A DNA stretch of 64,000 nucleotides. Source: Prado023 sp963747335 (lineage in GTDB: Bacteria; Actinomycetota; Actinomycetes; S36-B12; CAIYMF01). The position numbers and the translations under genes are program-made. Shown here one piece after another: positions 9,082 through 16,644 of this stretch; positions within the stretch are counted from its first letter, which is position 1; each line of letters starts with the position of its first letter. The stretch covers positions 114,585 to 178,584 of the forward strand of contig CAVVEV010000004.1 in assembly GCA_963747335.1 (NCBI GenBank), given 5' to 3'. Below the pieces are notes generated by a model. That model had not been told where the DNA came from. It did not search any database and saw only the letters and a program-made list of their open reading frames with translations.

Positions 9082-9216
9082 ATGAAGGACAGGGCGACGG
9101 GTGTCATCCTCGGTGCCGCCGGGACCGTGCTGGTGGCCGTGGTGAGCGGTGCGGCGGCAGCGGACCATGCGCTGCTCAGGAGCAGGCGTCCGTGGTGGGC
9201 GCGGTGGCTCCCCTGA
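9082..9216 (+). CDS. Small single-pass membrane protein (44 aa)
   Basis: ATG at 9082 with GGAGGGG directly upstream opens a 44-residue frame. One hydrophobic helix (about residues 6-27, GVILGAAGTVLVAVVSGAAA) is followed by a short basic tail with RSRRPWWARWLP. The strong ribosome-binding site and helix-plus-basic-tail layout suggest a real, inward-tailed membrane miniprotein. No family is recognised. Confidence 0.5.
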   Translation: MKDRATGVILGAAGTVLVAVVSGAAAADHALLRSRRPWWARWLP

Positions 9217-9285
9217 GATGACCGTCCACAGGGAGGCCACGCGGCCGGGGCGCCGTGGGGTGCGGCACCCGGGAGCCGACTCACC

Positions 9286-9810
9286 TCACGGGCGCTCATC
9301 GGGACGGCGGTCCTCGGGGGCGCTCCTCCGGTTGCGCTCAGCGCGCTGCAGGGTCACGAGTGGGTGCTCGCCGTGCGCCGCCACGGCGACGCCCGCAGTC
9401 AAGGAGACGCTCACCCACTGGCCCCCCACGGCGATGGGCTCCCGTTGTACCCGCTGGATTCGGTCGGATGCCGTCTGGGCCTCCCGCGCGCCGGTGACCC
9501 GGCCCAGCACGATGACGAAGGTATCGCCACCGTAGCGGGCGACCAGGTCGCCCCGACGCGACCTGATGCGCATGCGATGAGCGAGGGTGGCCAGGACCTC
9601 ATCGCCGGCCTCGTCGCCGAACTGCTCATTGACGCTGCGGAAGCTGGCGATCGTGAACACGAGGACGGCCAGTGGCGTTGCGCTGTGAGTGCTGCGCGGT
9701 CGCCAGAGACCGTCCAGATGACGCTGGATCTCGGGCCGATTGGCCAGCCCCGTCAGCGGGTCATAGTCCAGCGAGAGGGCCCTGGGCGGGGATGCATCGT
9801 CACTGTCCAC
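9286..9810 (-). CDS. Degenerate GGDEF-domain protein
   Basis: 174 residues from a GTG at 9810 preceded by CGGAGG; a longer frame to 9873 has no such site. The whole protein is one GGDEF domain starting with DYDPLTGLANR, with no sensor domain. The active-site motif reads RYGGDTF (residues 92-98), with Thr97 instead of the catalytic Glu. The first metal-binding segment, normally DxDxFKxxND, reads TIASFRSVNE, so both metal-ligand Asp positions are lost. Diguanylate cyclase activity is therefore unlikely; a c-di-GMP or GTP binding or protein-interaction role is more plausible. It is the promoter-distal end of a run of minus-strand signalling genes. Confidence 0.8.
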   Translation of the reverse strand: MDSDDASPPRALSLDYDPLTGLANRPEIQRHLDGLWRPRSTHSATPLAVLVFTIASFRSVNEQFGDEAGDEVLATLAHRMRIRSRRGDLVARYGGDTFVIVLGRVTGAREAQTASDRIQRVQREPIAVGGQWVSVSLTAGVAVAAHGEHPLVTLQRAERNRRSAPEDRRPDERP

Positions 9811-9912
9811 GTGGCCTCCGATGGTCTGCACCCCCCTGCCCCTCCCGCTCGTGCCCATACCGGACGACGCCAAGGTCCGTCTCAGGACGCCCAGGCTGAC
9901 GCAGGGACCTGG

Positions 9913-10776
9913 TCACAGACCGACGGCGAGGAACAGCCTCTCGAGGAGCTCCGCGCGTTCCCGCTCGGTGCCCCCGACCCGCTCACGCATCCGCCAGGCC
10001 TGCGTCATGCGAAGGGGGGGGTCCCAGTGCACGCGCACGAGCCCAGCCATCCGGTCGGCGCGCCGTGGCCCGGCGAAGGCGCCAGAAAGACGCTCGAGGT
10101 GCGCGGACAGGGTCCGGATGTCCTTGATGGTCGGGGGCCCGGCGCCCGAGTACTTGGAGGACAGGGGTGAGCCACGGCCGCGGAACGTCGAGGCGAGGAG
10201 GACGAGCGTGTCCTGCCAGGGGTCCGAATGACCTGTGGGATCGGCAATCAGCGCCGGCACCGGCCCGAGGCCCGGAGCGGGCAGGCGCAGCGCCCGCTCC
10301 GGCGCGACCGAGTCCGGCGCGCCCCTGGCCTCACCGCATGTGCACCGAACCACGTCGCTTCGCGCCAGGCATGAGCCTCGGTGGGCGAGCATCGTGACGT
10401 CCTCGAGCAGCTGGGGCGTGAACCGGGCCCTTCGCCACTGGAGCCACTCCCCCGTCGTCACACCCCGTTCGACGGCCGCCCGCTGGAAGAGCTCCTCCAC
10501 GGAGTCCCGCGGCAGGGGACCACCGACTGGCCCGACGATCGTGCCCGCGAGAGGGCCGAGGACGTGCTCCGGACAGGCAGCGCCACGCGGTGGCCGGCCC
10601 CACTCCACTCCTCGGGCGAGGAAGGCCAGGCTCTCCAGGACCGTGGAGACCTTCAGCGCCGTCCACGCCCGCGAGGCCCGAACCAGGGGCACGGGGGGAC
10701 CGGCGTCCGTGAGGGTCACGGCCGCCCCTGGGCCACGGGTGACGCCGGCTCCGAGCTCCACAGGCTGAATACCCAC
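9913..10776 (-). CDS. Uncharacterised protein (287 aa)
   Basis: No recognised family. The frame is 287 residues, with a GTG start at 10776 that lacks a convincing ribosome-binding site, so the N-terminus is uncertain. The N-terminal 60 residues contain ALKVSTVLESLAFLARG; the middle has WLQWRRARFTPQLLEDVTML and CTCGEARG (two Cys); the C-terminus ends in a helical, charged segment with MRERVGGTERERAELLERLF. There is no signal peptide or membrane helix. Amino-acid composition looks like a genuine soluble protein and no better frame exists on the other strand. It lies among minus-strand signalling genes. Confidence 0.5.
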   Translation of the reverse strand: MGIQPVELGAGVTRGPGAAVTLTDAGPPVPLVRASRAWTALKVSTVLESLAFLARGVEWGRPPRGAACPEHVLGPLAGTIVGPVGGPLPRDSVEELFQRAAVERGVTTGEWLQWRRARFTPQLLEDVTMLAHRGSCLARSDVVRCTCGEARGAPDSVAPERALRLPAPGLGPVPALIADPTGHSDPWQDTLVLLASTFRGRGSPLSSKYSGAGPPTIKDIRTLSAHLERLSGAFAGPRRADRMAGLVRVHWDPPLRMTQAWRMRERVGGTERERAELLERLFLAVGL

Positions 10777-10854
10777 CTGTGGCCACTACCCCTCTCTGGC
10801 CGGTCCATGCGCGGGCGAGCCGGCCGACGGACCGGGCGCTGGGTCCCCCGAGCG

Positions 10855-11337
10855 TCAGGCGCCCGGGTCCTGCACGGCAGCAGTATCCGGGTGCGCCCCA
10901 TCCCGGCACTGCGCGCACAGCGCTCCCACCACCAGGAGGGGACCGTAGGCGATGAACAGGTCCTGGCCGGCGAGTTGGTCCAACCGCCGCCCGCAGTTGA
11001 AGCAGGTCTCGTCGATGGGTCCGCCGGTCACCCCGGAGCTCACCTTGCTCCAGTAGCAGCCATCCCAGCACGCCAAGAGCCCGCTCACAGAGTCCAGGAC
11101 GAGCGGGCGTGGCGCACGGTCGAAGGCCGGCTGGCGTGCGTGCGAGCACACACGTTCGGGATCGGCGGCGGCGAAGATCCCCTCGAGCAGTGCCTCGATC
11201 CTCACATGCGTGCTCTCATCGATCCTGCCCCACCGCTGACGCTCACGAGTGATCACGCCCAGGATGCCGACCACCTCCGCCTGGGCCGCATGCACCTGGT
11301 CGTGGCGCGCGCCTCGGGCTGTCTCACTGAAGTCCAT
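10855..11337 (-). CDS. Cysteine-rich putative metal-binding protein
   Basis: 160 residues from ATG 11337, chosen because GCAGGG lies 9 bases upstream; the frame continues upstream without support. The first half is helical with HAAQAEVVGILGVITRERQRW. The second half carries CWDGCYW, CFNCGRRL and LCAQCRD, three CxxC-type pairs (one is CxxxC) at about residues 97-145, suggesting one or two structural zinc sites. No family is recognised. Position beside PAS, hemerythrin and ANTAR genes makes a stress or redox signalling role possible, but this is inference from neighbours. Confidence 0.55.
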   Translation of the reverse strand: MDFSETARGARHDQVHAAQAEVVGILGVITRERQRWGRIDESTHVRIEALLEGIFAAADPERVCSHARQPAFDRAPRPLVLDSVSGLLACWDGCYWSKVSSGVTGGPIDETCFNCGRRLDQLAGQDLFIAYGPLLVVGALCAQCRDGAHPDTAAVQDPGA

Positions 11338-11521
11338 CGTCACCATCCCTGCGCTGGACCCCCGCTGCGGACCCAGTCCCGGATCCGGCTGCAGTTCCCG
11401 TACCCGTCGTGAGCCGGTCGATGCACCGGTGACCCCACGAAGGAAGGGGAAGGCTCGGCGCGAGTCGCGCGGTCGCATCGCAGGGGTGACCGCCTGCTGG
11501 CTCCTCGTCGATCAGACGATG

Positions 11522-11926
11522 TCACGCCACGGACCGGGGGGCTCCCGAGACGTCGATGTGGGTGACCACGGCGCCGCCGGTCCCGTAGGGGGCTGCGAGC
11601 ATCACGAACCAGCGCTCCTGCTCGGGGGAGTGACACGGGTACTCCAGGGAGAAGGCGGGGATCTCCCGGCGCAGGACGCGGCCGATCCCCTCAACCGCGC
11701 GACGGGCGAAATCCCCATCGGCGATCGCGTCGAGCGAGCAGGAGTCGAAGTAGTTGGTGCCAGGTCCCGTGCTCCGATCGCCCGAGCCGCCGTTCTCGGC
11801 CGCGAACCGGACCCATCCGGTGTTCACCAGTTCGATCATTCCGTCCGGGTCAAGCACTGCCACAGTGGCGTTCAGCCCGTCGATGACCGACTGGAGGCTG
11901 TCCTGCGCGTCGACGTCCTTGTCCAT
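11522..11926 (-). CDS. PAS-domain protein
   Basis: 134 residues from ATG 11926, with GGAGGG five bases upstream; the frame is open further but overlaps the hemerythrin gene. It is a single PAS domain: LQSVIDGLNATVAVLDPDG opens the fold, then IELVNTGWVRFAAENGG, then GTNYFDSC and the terminal strands RWFVMLAAPYGTGGAVVTHI. No kinase, cyclase or HTH output follows, so it would act through protein partners. Stand-alone PAS proteins of this type sense small molecules, light or redox state. Two Cys (NYFDSCSL and YPCHS) are present. Its neighbours are a hemerythrin and a GAF-ANTAR regulator. Confidence 0.75.
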   Translation of the reverse strand: MDKDVDAQDSLQSVIDGLNATVAVLDPDGMIELVNTGWVRFAAENGGSGDRSTGPGTNYFDSCSLDAIADGDFARRAVEGIGRVLRREIPAFSLEYPCHSPEQERWFVMLAAPYGTGGAVVTHIDVSGAPRSVA

Positions 11927-12029
11927 GGCCCTCCGCCCCGCGAAGCCCGGCGACATCTCCTGCCGCACGGCGAAGTCTAGCTCTGGGCACAGCCCGACCC
12001 AACGTTCCGCAGGGCCCGATGCGCCGCGC

Positions 12030-12596
12030 TCAGGAAGTCCGGCGGGCTCCCAAGGCGTCCCGCACCCTGTCGACCATTCCCGCCCCCGTCCCCACCGATC
12101 TCCGGAGCACCTCGCCAGCCGGCGAATCGGTGCTGGCTCTCGATGTGTACAGGCTCTCGGATCGCTCGAGCCGCTCACGCAGGGCAACGAGCTCGTCAGC
12201 AGGGACCGCGAAGCGCAGTTGCGCGAAGTGCTGCGCCTCCTCGTCCGCGAAGTGCTGCGCCACACCCATCTGCAGGTCGCGGACGACGTCCATGAACCGC
12301 TCGTCGCCGGCGTCCAGGCCCTCGAGCTCCCGGAGCATCCCCTCGACCTGCTCATGCTCGGCGAGGTCGTGAACCACCAGTTGGTGGCCCTCGACGAGGT
12401 ACTTCACGGCAGTGGGGTACACGAGCATCTCCTCGACCACCGTATGGCGCACCAGGTGGGCTATCACCCGGTCGGCGACGTCACGTCGGAGTGGCGCGTC
12501 GGCCAGCCGCAGGTGGTTCAGCAGGTCCTCCACCTCCCGGTGCTCCTCGATGAGCACGTCCAGGACGTCGAGGGGCCGACCAGCAGGTGCAGTCAT
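12030..12596 (-). CDS. Hemerythrin HHE-domain protein
   Basis: 188 residues from ATG 12596 (GGAGG five bases upstream). The hemerythrin cation-binding fold occupies about residues 10-145, with metal-ligand His/Glu in IEEHREVEDLL, HLVRHTVVEEMLVYP, HDLAEHEQVEGML and QHFADEEAQHF. Bacterial HHE proteins bind a di-iron centre and are tied to oxygen, nitric oxide or peroxide sensing or iron handling. The C-terminal 40 residues are Ser/Arg-rich and probably flexible. The gene sits between the PAS gene and the ANTAR-GAF regulator on the same strand, in a context of environmental sensing. Confidence 0.85.
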   Translation of the reverse strand: MTAPAGRPLDVLDVLIEEHREVEDLLNHLRLADAPLRRDVADRVIAHLVRHTVVEEMLVYPTAVKYLVEGHQLVVHDLAEHEQVEGMLRELEGLDAGDERFMDVVRDLQMGVAQHFADEEAQHFAQLRFAVPADELVALRERLERSESLYTSRASTDSPAGEVLRRSVGTGAGMVDRVRDALGARRTS

Positions 12597-12722
12597 CCAT
12601 CCCTCCAGAACGAGGTCGAGGCCTCGGCTGAGGCTGGTCGTCATCTGCCCGGGAGCCGCCGATCCATACCCGTCCTCAAGCCGCGACAGGCGCGGCCCGA
12701 GCCCGCTGGCTGCTGGATGGAG

Positions 12723-13940
12723 TCAGGTCGAACCGAGTCGCCACACGAGCACGACGCGGCGCCCCAAGCGCACCGCACGAACGCGGCTTCCGGGCGTGCC
12801 CCACGGCCCTTCGGAGGGGACAGACACGGTCATCGTCCAGGAACCACCCGTGCGGGCCAACCCGACCAGGTCCTGGGCGATCCCACCCGCAGCGCTCCCG
12901 GGCCAGACCTCGAGGAGGCGGCGCCCGATCCAGGCGGGGGCCTCATGCAGCTGGGGCGACGCGTCCTGCACGACGAAATCCCGGACCAGCCCATCGGCGC
13001 CCGGGACCGACTCGAGCAGGAGCCACGGGTCCAGGTGCAGTCCCAGCAGGGCGGTGAGCCATTCCAGCTCGGGGTCCGCCGCCATCGCGTTGCGCAGGAG
13101 GAGGTGAGCCACCCGCCGCACCGTCGCCCTGATCTCCGCCCTCCTGTGCTGGTCCAGGGACTGCCTGGTGGTCCACATCACGCCCACGACCCCCACGACC
13201 GAGCCCTCGTCGTGGATTGGGACGGTAGCCACCGCCTCGAAGTGCGTGGAGTTCGACACGGACGCCGCGAAATCCTTCGCTCGCGCCGCACGGTCGTCCC
13301 AGAAGAACTCCTGGTCGTCGGCGACTGAGCGGACGTACGGGATGTCCCGCGAGGGCGGAATGCTGTACCACGAGCTGCTGACGTCCCACGGGACGCCCGC
13401 TGAGCCCACCAGCCGAAGCGATCCATCGGCGAGCAACCGGTAGAGGGTCACGGCGGAGACGCCCTGCGACGCCAGGAGGTCGGACAGCAGTTGGGCCGCC
13501 ACATTCCCGGGGCTCGACGCACCGGCCATCGAGTCGATCAGGGCGATGAGCACGCCGGCGCGGACATCGGTCTCCTGCGCCAGGGCCTTCCAGGTCGGTG
13601 ACGCCGCCGGCGAGCTGGGCAACCGGTCGCGCAGCACCTGCTCCGGAAGGTCCGGCAAGTCGGCCGCCGTGTCGGGCAGTGCCACCCCCACCACAGTGGC
13701 CGCCACTTCGACCAGGCGGACATTGTGCTCCTGGGATATCGCACGCAACATGTCGAAGGCCCCATCCAGGGAGGTGTGGTGACGTTCCACCAGCACGCCC
13801 TTGGCCTGCTCGATGATCGACCGCAGCTGGGCTGAGGCGCGCAGGCCCTGGATCTCGTCGCCCAGTGCGACCACGGTGTCGACCAGGGACACCTCCCGGA
13901 CGGTCTCATCCGGGGTCCACGAGGTGCGGGGCCTGGTCAA
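12723..13940 (-). CDS. ANTAR- and GAF-domain regulator
   Basis: 405 residues; the start is a TTG at 13940 with GGGGGAGG about 10 bases upstream. An ANTAR RNA-binding module lies at about residues 35-90 (LRSIIEQAKGVLVERHHTSL), followed by a GAF-type sensor domain at about 115-290 with SVVGVVGVMWTT, and a C-terminal alpha/beta region of about 110 residues that may be PAS-like. ANTAR proteins bind paired hairpins in nascent mRNA and prevent termination; in actinobacteria ANTAR-GAF pairs are common. Here ANTAR is N-terminal to GAF, the reverse of many family members. No target hairpins were identified in the window. An inverted repeat lies about 70 bp upstream. Confidence 0.82.
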   Translation of the reverse strand: MTRPRTSWTPDETVREVSLVDTVVALGDEIQGLRASAQLRSIIEQAKGVLVERHHTSLDGAFDMLRAISQEHNVRLVEVAATVVGVALPDTAADLPDLPEQVLRDRLPSSPAASPTWKALAQETDVRAGVLIALIDSMAGASSPGNVAAQLLSDLLASQGVSAVTLYRLLADGSLRLVGSAGVPWDVSSSWYSIPPSRDIPYVRSVADDQEFFWDDRAARAKDFAASVSNSTHFEAVATVPIHDEGSVVGVVGVMWTTRQSLDQHRRAEIRATVRRVAHLLLRNAMAADPELEWLTALLGLHLDPWLLLESVPGADGLVRDFVVQDASPQLHEAPAWIGRRLLEVWPGSAAGGIAQDLVGLARTGGSWTMTVSVPSEGPWGTPGSRVRAVRLGRRVVLVWRLGST

Positions 13941-14008
13941 GGCGGACCACCTCCCCCGAGCAACGTCAACGTGTCCTCGAGGCTAGCCTTCCCTTCCGTT
14001 CGTGAGAA

Positions 14009-14025
14009 GTCCCCGAACTGGGGAC
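14009..14025. promoter_or_regulatory. Inverted repeat upstream of ANTAR-GAF gene
   Basis: GTCCCC-GAACT-GGGGAC is a perfect 6-bp inverted repeat with a 5-base centre, 69 bp upstream of the ANTAR-GAF start and downstream of the HAD fragment. It could be an operator or a weak terminator hairpin; no T-run follows on either strand. The 250 bp between the two genes hold nothing else recognisable. Confidence 0.3.
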
Positions 14026-14197
14026 ATCCGGGGGACAGAGTCCTCGCCGAGAGCGTGCCACGGTCGGACGACCGCCAGGAGCCTCAGCCGCGCCAGTCCG
14101 TGTCGAGCGCGGACAGCGGACGTGCAGTCATGGCGACCAGTGCGATCCTCACCGCGGCGGCGCGCTGGGCGATGAGCTGGCGTGCTCCGCCAGCGAC

Positions 14198-14533
14198 TCA
14201 GTGCGCGGGGACCCAGGACCGGTCCGTGCCCAGAACGCCCCGGACCGCACTGATCAGGTCCGGCGCGAGCAGCGGGACCTGGGCCATCTCCGCGCGCAGC
14301 GTGCGCGCTGTGGGCACGAGGATGCCCACAGCCCCTGCGGCTTGCGCAGCCCTCATGTCGGGCCCGCTACCGCTGATGACTGCCACAGCGTGGCTCGGCA
14401 CGCCCATGTCCTCTGCGGCCTGCAGGACGAGTCGGGGGGCGGGCGCGCGGCATGGGCATCGATCCAGCGAGGCATGACCGCAGTGCTGCCAGGTGTCGAA
14501 GGGGCCGAGCAACTCCCCCACCCGGGTTCTCAA
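14198..14533 (-). pseudogene. Orphan C-terminal half of a HAD (GmhB/HisB-type) phosphatase
   Basis: About 111 residues from a TTG that overlaps the stop of the upstream glycosyltransferase-sigma gene (TTGA). The sequence matches the C-terminal half of HAD-IIIA phosphatases: CPCRAPAPRLVLQAAEDMGV corresponds to the CxCRKPxPG zinc loop, and VISGSGPDMRAAQAAGA to the acidic DxxxD motif, followed by ILVPT. The N-terminal DxDGT nucleophile half is absent, and the motif-IV Asp is altered (SGSGPD). It cannot be an active phosphatase alone. HAD phosphatases of this type are often joined to or beside glycosyltransferases in nucleotide-heptose pathways. It may be a remnant or a partner of the upstream fusion protein. 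Confidence 0.6.
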
Positions 14534-16353
14534 GAGGCACGCCGTGGACTCGGGATGGGCGCCGGCTCCAGCCGTTCCCAGGACGTCGGCAGTGGGACGT
14601 CGTAGAGCACGTGGTCGCGCACCGCAGACAGGGTCCGCGTGAGCACCCGGGAGACGTGGACCTGGGAGATGCCCAGCCGCTCGGCAATCTCGGACTGGGT
14701 GCGCTCACCGTAGAACCTCAGGAGCAGGATCTGCTGCTCACGCTCAGGCAGTCTCCTCAGCACGACCCGCACGTCACAGACCCGCTCCACGAGATCCAAC
14801 CTGGGGTCCAGCTCGCCCACGACGTCGGCCACGGTCGCGTCATCGCCGAGGGGGTGGTCCAACGAGTACGACGACCGGGCCTCACCGTCGGTGCGTTGGG
14901 CGAGAAGGACCTCCTCCTCGACCAGGCCGAGCTCGTCGGCCAGGTCGGCCAGCGTCGCATCGTGACCCAGTGTCTGGCGCAGCTCCTCGGTCGCGCGCTG
15001 CACCTGGAGGGTGCTCTCCTGCAGGGTGCGCGGGACGCGGACAGCCCACGCGTGATCACGGAAGTGCCGTCGCAACTCGCCAAGGATGGTGGGGATCGCG
15101 AACGCGTGGAACTCCTTGCCGTGCGACGGGTCGAACCGCTCGGCTGCGCGCACCAACCCCAGCGAGGCCACCTGAACGAGATCGTCGGTGCTCTGTCCAC
15201 GACCGGAGTACCACCGGGCCAGCTGCCGAGCCAGGGGAAGATGCTCCAGCGCGAGCGCGTTGCGGTTCTCGGTGTCCACGCCCGATGGCGCCCGGCAGTG
15301 GGCGCACGAGTCAAGGCACCCGGCGCACGCCGACGCCCGGCCCACGCGGGCGACCGGGCGCTGCAGCAACGACACCTCCTGGAGCATCGCCATCAGGCGC
15401 CGCCCAGCGAGGTCCGGGGCGTACAGCGAGCGGACTCGCACCAGTGCGGAGATGCCCATGGCCCGGACCCCGAAGGAGTCCCCGATCACCGAGGCGACTG
15501 CCTGGCCCAGGCCACGTGCGTCGATCGTGGCCTCGACGAGAATCCCCGTGGTCCCCGGTACCACGTGGTCCACGTGGGCGTCCTGCGCGACAGCGATGCT
15601 TGGAATGCCGTGTGCTGCTGCCTCCAGGACGTGCCCCCCGTGCCGGGAGCCCTCGACTCCGGCGACCACCACCGAGGCCCGGTCCCACATTGCCGCGCGG
15701 TCGGCTCCGCGCAGGCCGGGTCGGTAGTCGATTCGGTCCCAGACCCCCAACCCCTCAGCCACACGGCGCAGACCCGTCAGCCGTGCCGGCGACAGCCGCG
15801 CTCCGATCACCAGCCGGGTCGGCGCCCACAGTGGCATGGAGACGACAAGCGCATCCAGGCTGCCGTCGCCTGACAGGCTGATGACGTCGCCAGCGGGCTT
15901 GGCGCAGGAGTCGTTGTCGGGGACCAGGATTGGCCAGGGGAAGGCCCCGGTCGACATGGTCGTGACCCCGTGGCCGCGCCAGCGTGCACGCTCTGCCCGA
16001 GAGAGCGGGATCACAGCGTCGACAAGATGGGACAGCTCCAGCTCCAGCGATGACGTCGCCGGACTCTCGTCGAACGTGGCCACGATGGGGGCGTCCCCCC
16101 CTGCCTTGATCGCCGCCATGGTTGCGGCGATGCCCAAGGTGTGGACGACGTCGGGGGGTCGCTCGGCCCAGCACTCGCGCAGTTCGAGGGCACCGGCGGC
16201 GAGCGCTGACTCCATGTCGCTGCTGGGCACCGCCCATACGTCCTCGATCACGGCGGCGCCGGCGGTGCGCAGGCCATCAGCGATGAGGGCCACGCCGCAG
16301 CGCGGGATGTGGGAGATGTGGGTGAGCGGACGGGAAATGAGGTGGACCAGCAT
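14530..16353 (-). CDS. Glycosyltransferase / sigma-70 factor fusion protein
   Basis: A continuous 607-residue frame from ATG 16353 (GAGGG six bases upstream). Residues 1-335 resemble a GT-B glycosyltransferase: an N-terminal Rossmann-like part with PDVVHTLG, then the nucleotide-sugar region HGGHVLEAAAHGIPSIAVAQD (238-258) and PGTTGILVE. Residues 343-353 form CAGCLDSCAHC, a CxxCx3CxxC motif. From about 362 to 590 there is a full SigB/SigF-type sigma factor: region 2 (STDDLVQVASLGLVRAAERF), region 3, and the region-4 helix-turn-helix RTQSEIAERLGISQVHVSRV. An internal GTG at the sigma junction (codon 359) lacks a ribosome-binding site. The fusion suggests a sigma factor controlled by, or tethered to, a sugar-binding module and a Zn/Fe-S or thiol switch. 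The glycosyltransferase half could be a catalytically inactive sensor. Confidence 0.85.
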   Translation of the reverse strand: MLVHLISRPLTHISHIPRCGVALIADGLRTAGAAVIEDVWAVPSSDMESALAAGALELRECWAERPPDVVHTLGIAATMAAIKAGGDAPIVATFDESPATSSLELELSHLVDAVIPLSRAERARWRGHGVTTMSTGAFPWPILVPDNDSCAKPAGDVISLSGDGSLDALVVSMPLWAPTRLVIGARLSPARLTGLRRVAEGLGVWDRIDYRPGLRGADRAAMWDRASVVVAGVEGSRHGGHVLEAAAHGIPSIAVAQDAHVDHVVPGTTGILVEATIDARGLGQAVASVIGDSFGVRAMGISALVRVRSLYAPDLAGRRLMAMLQEVSLLQRPVARVGRASACAGCLDSCAHCRAPSGVDTENRNALALEHLPLARQLARWYSGRGQSTDDLVQVASLGLVRAAERFDPSHGKEFHAFAIPTILGELRRHFRDHAWAVRVPRTLQESTLQVQRATEELRQTLGHDATLADLADELGLVEEEVLLAQRTDGEARSSYSLDHPLGDDATVADVVGELDPRLDLVERVCDVRVVLRRLPEREQQILLLRFYGERTQSEIAERLGISQVHVSRVLTRTLSAVRDHVLYDVPLPTSWERLEPAPIPSPRRAS

Positions 16354-16644
16354 CGAGCACCCTCGCAAACTGCCGTGGAGCGATGGCGGATACGTGGCCT
16401 GCTGGCTGAAGCACACGTAGTACGTGCTAGGTAGTACCCCAAGGTGGGGGGTCCATACCTGGAGGGGAGGAGCTCTGTCGCGCGGGGGAATCGGGGCGCC
16501 ACGCTGCTGGACGCGGGGTGGAGACTAGCAGCCGGGAGGTTGCCGACACCAGTGCCACAAACCGGGCACGCAGTGCGACGAATCGGCACAACCCGCAGGA
16601 ATCGGGTCCACCTGGCGGGTGCCCTCCGGCTCACGGGTCAGGGG
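16354..16644. other. Intergenic region upstream of the glycosyltransferase-sigma gene
   Basis: 291 bp without a gene; base composition is uneven. It contains the palindrome described at 16414-16437 and, on the minus strand, the presumed promoter of the fusion gene. Nothing else is recognised. Confidence 0.4.
16414..16437. promoter_or_regulatory. Palindromic operator candidate with GTAGTAC repeats
   Basis: CACGTA-G-TACGTG (16414-16426) is a perfect 6-bp inverted repeat around one base, 61-73 bp upstream of the fusion gene start. The heptamer GTAGTAC inside it (16417) recurs 14 bp further on (16431), i.e. on nearly the same helix face spacing, and a third copy lies upstream of the small membrane gene at 9082. 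This looks like a binding site for a dimeric regulator or for the sigma factor's own regulon, but the regulator is unknown. Confidence 0.4.

Noticed and set aside
10235..10768. 177-codon plus-strand frame opposite the 287-residue protein
   Set aside because: Ser/Arg/Pro-rich antisense composition and no ribosome-binding site; the minus frame looks more protein-like.
15280..15330. Separate start for the sigma factor inside the fusion
   Set aside because: An in-frame GTG exists at the junction but no Shine-Dalgarno precedes it and no stop divides the frame, so one polypeptide is the simpler reading.
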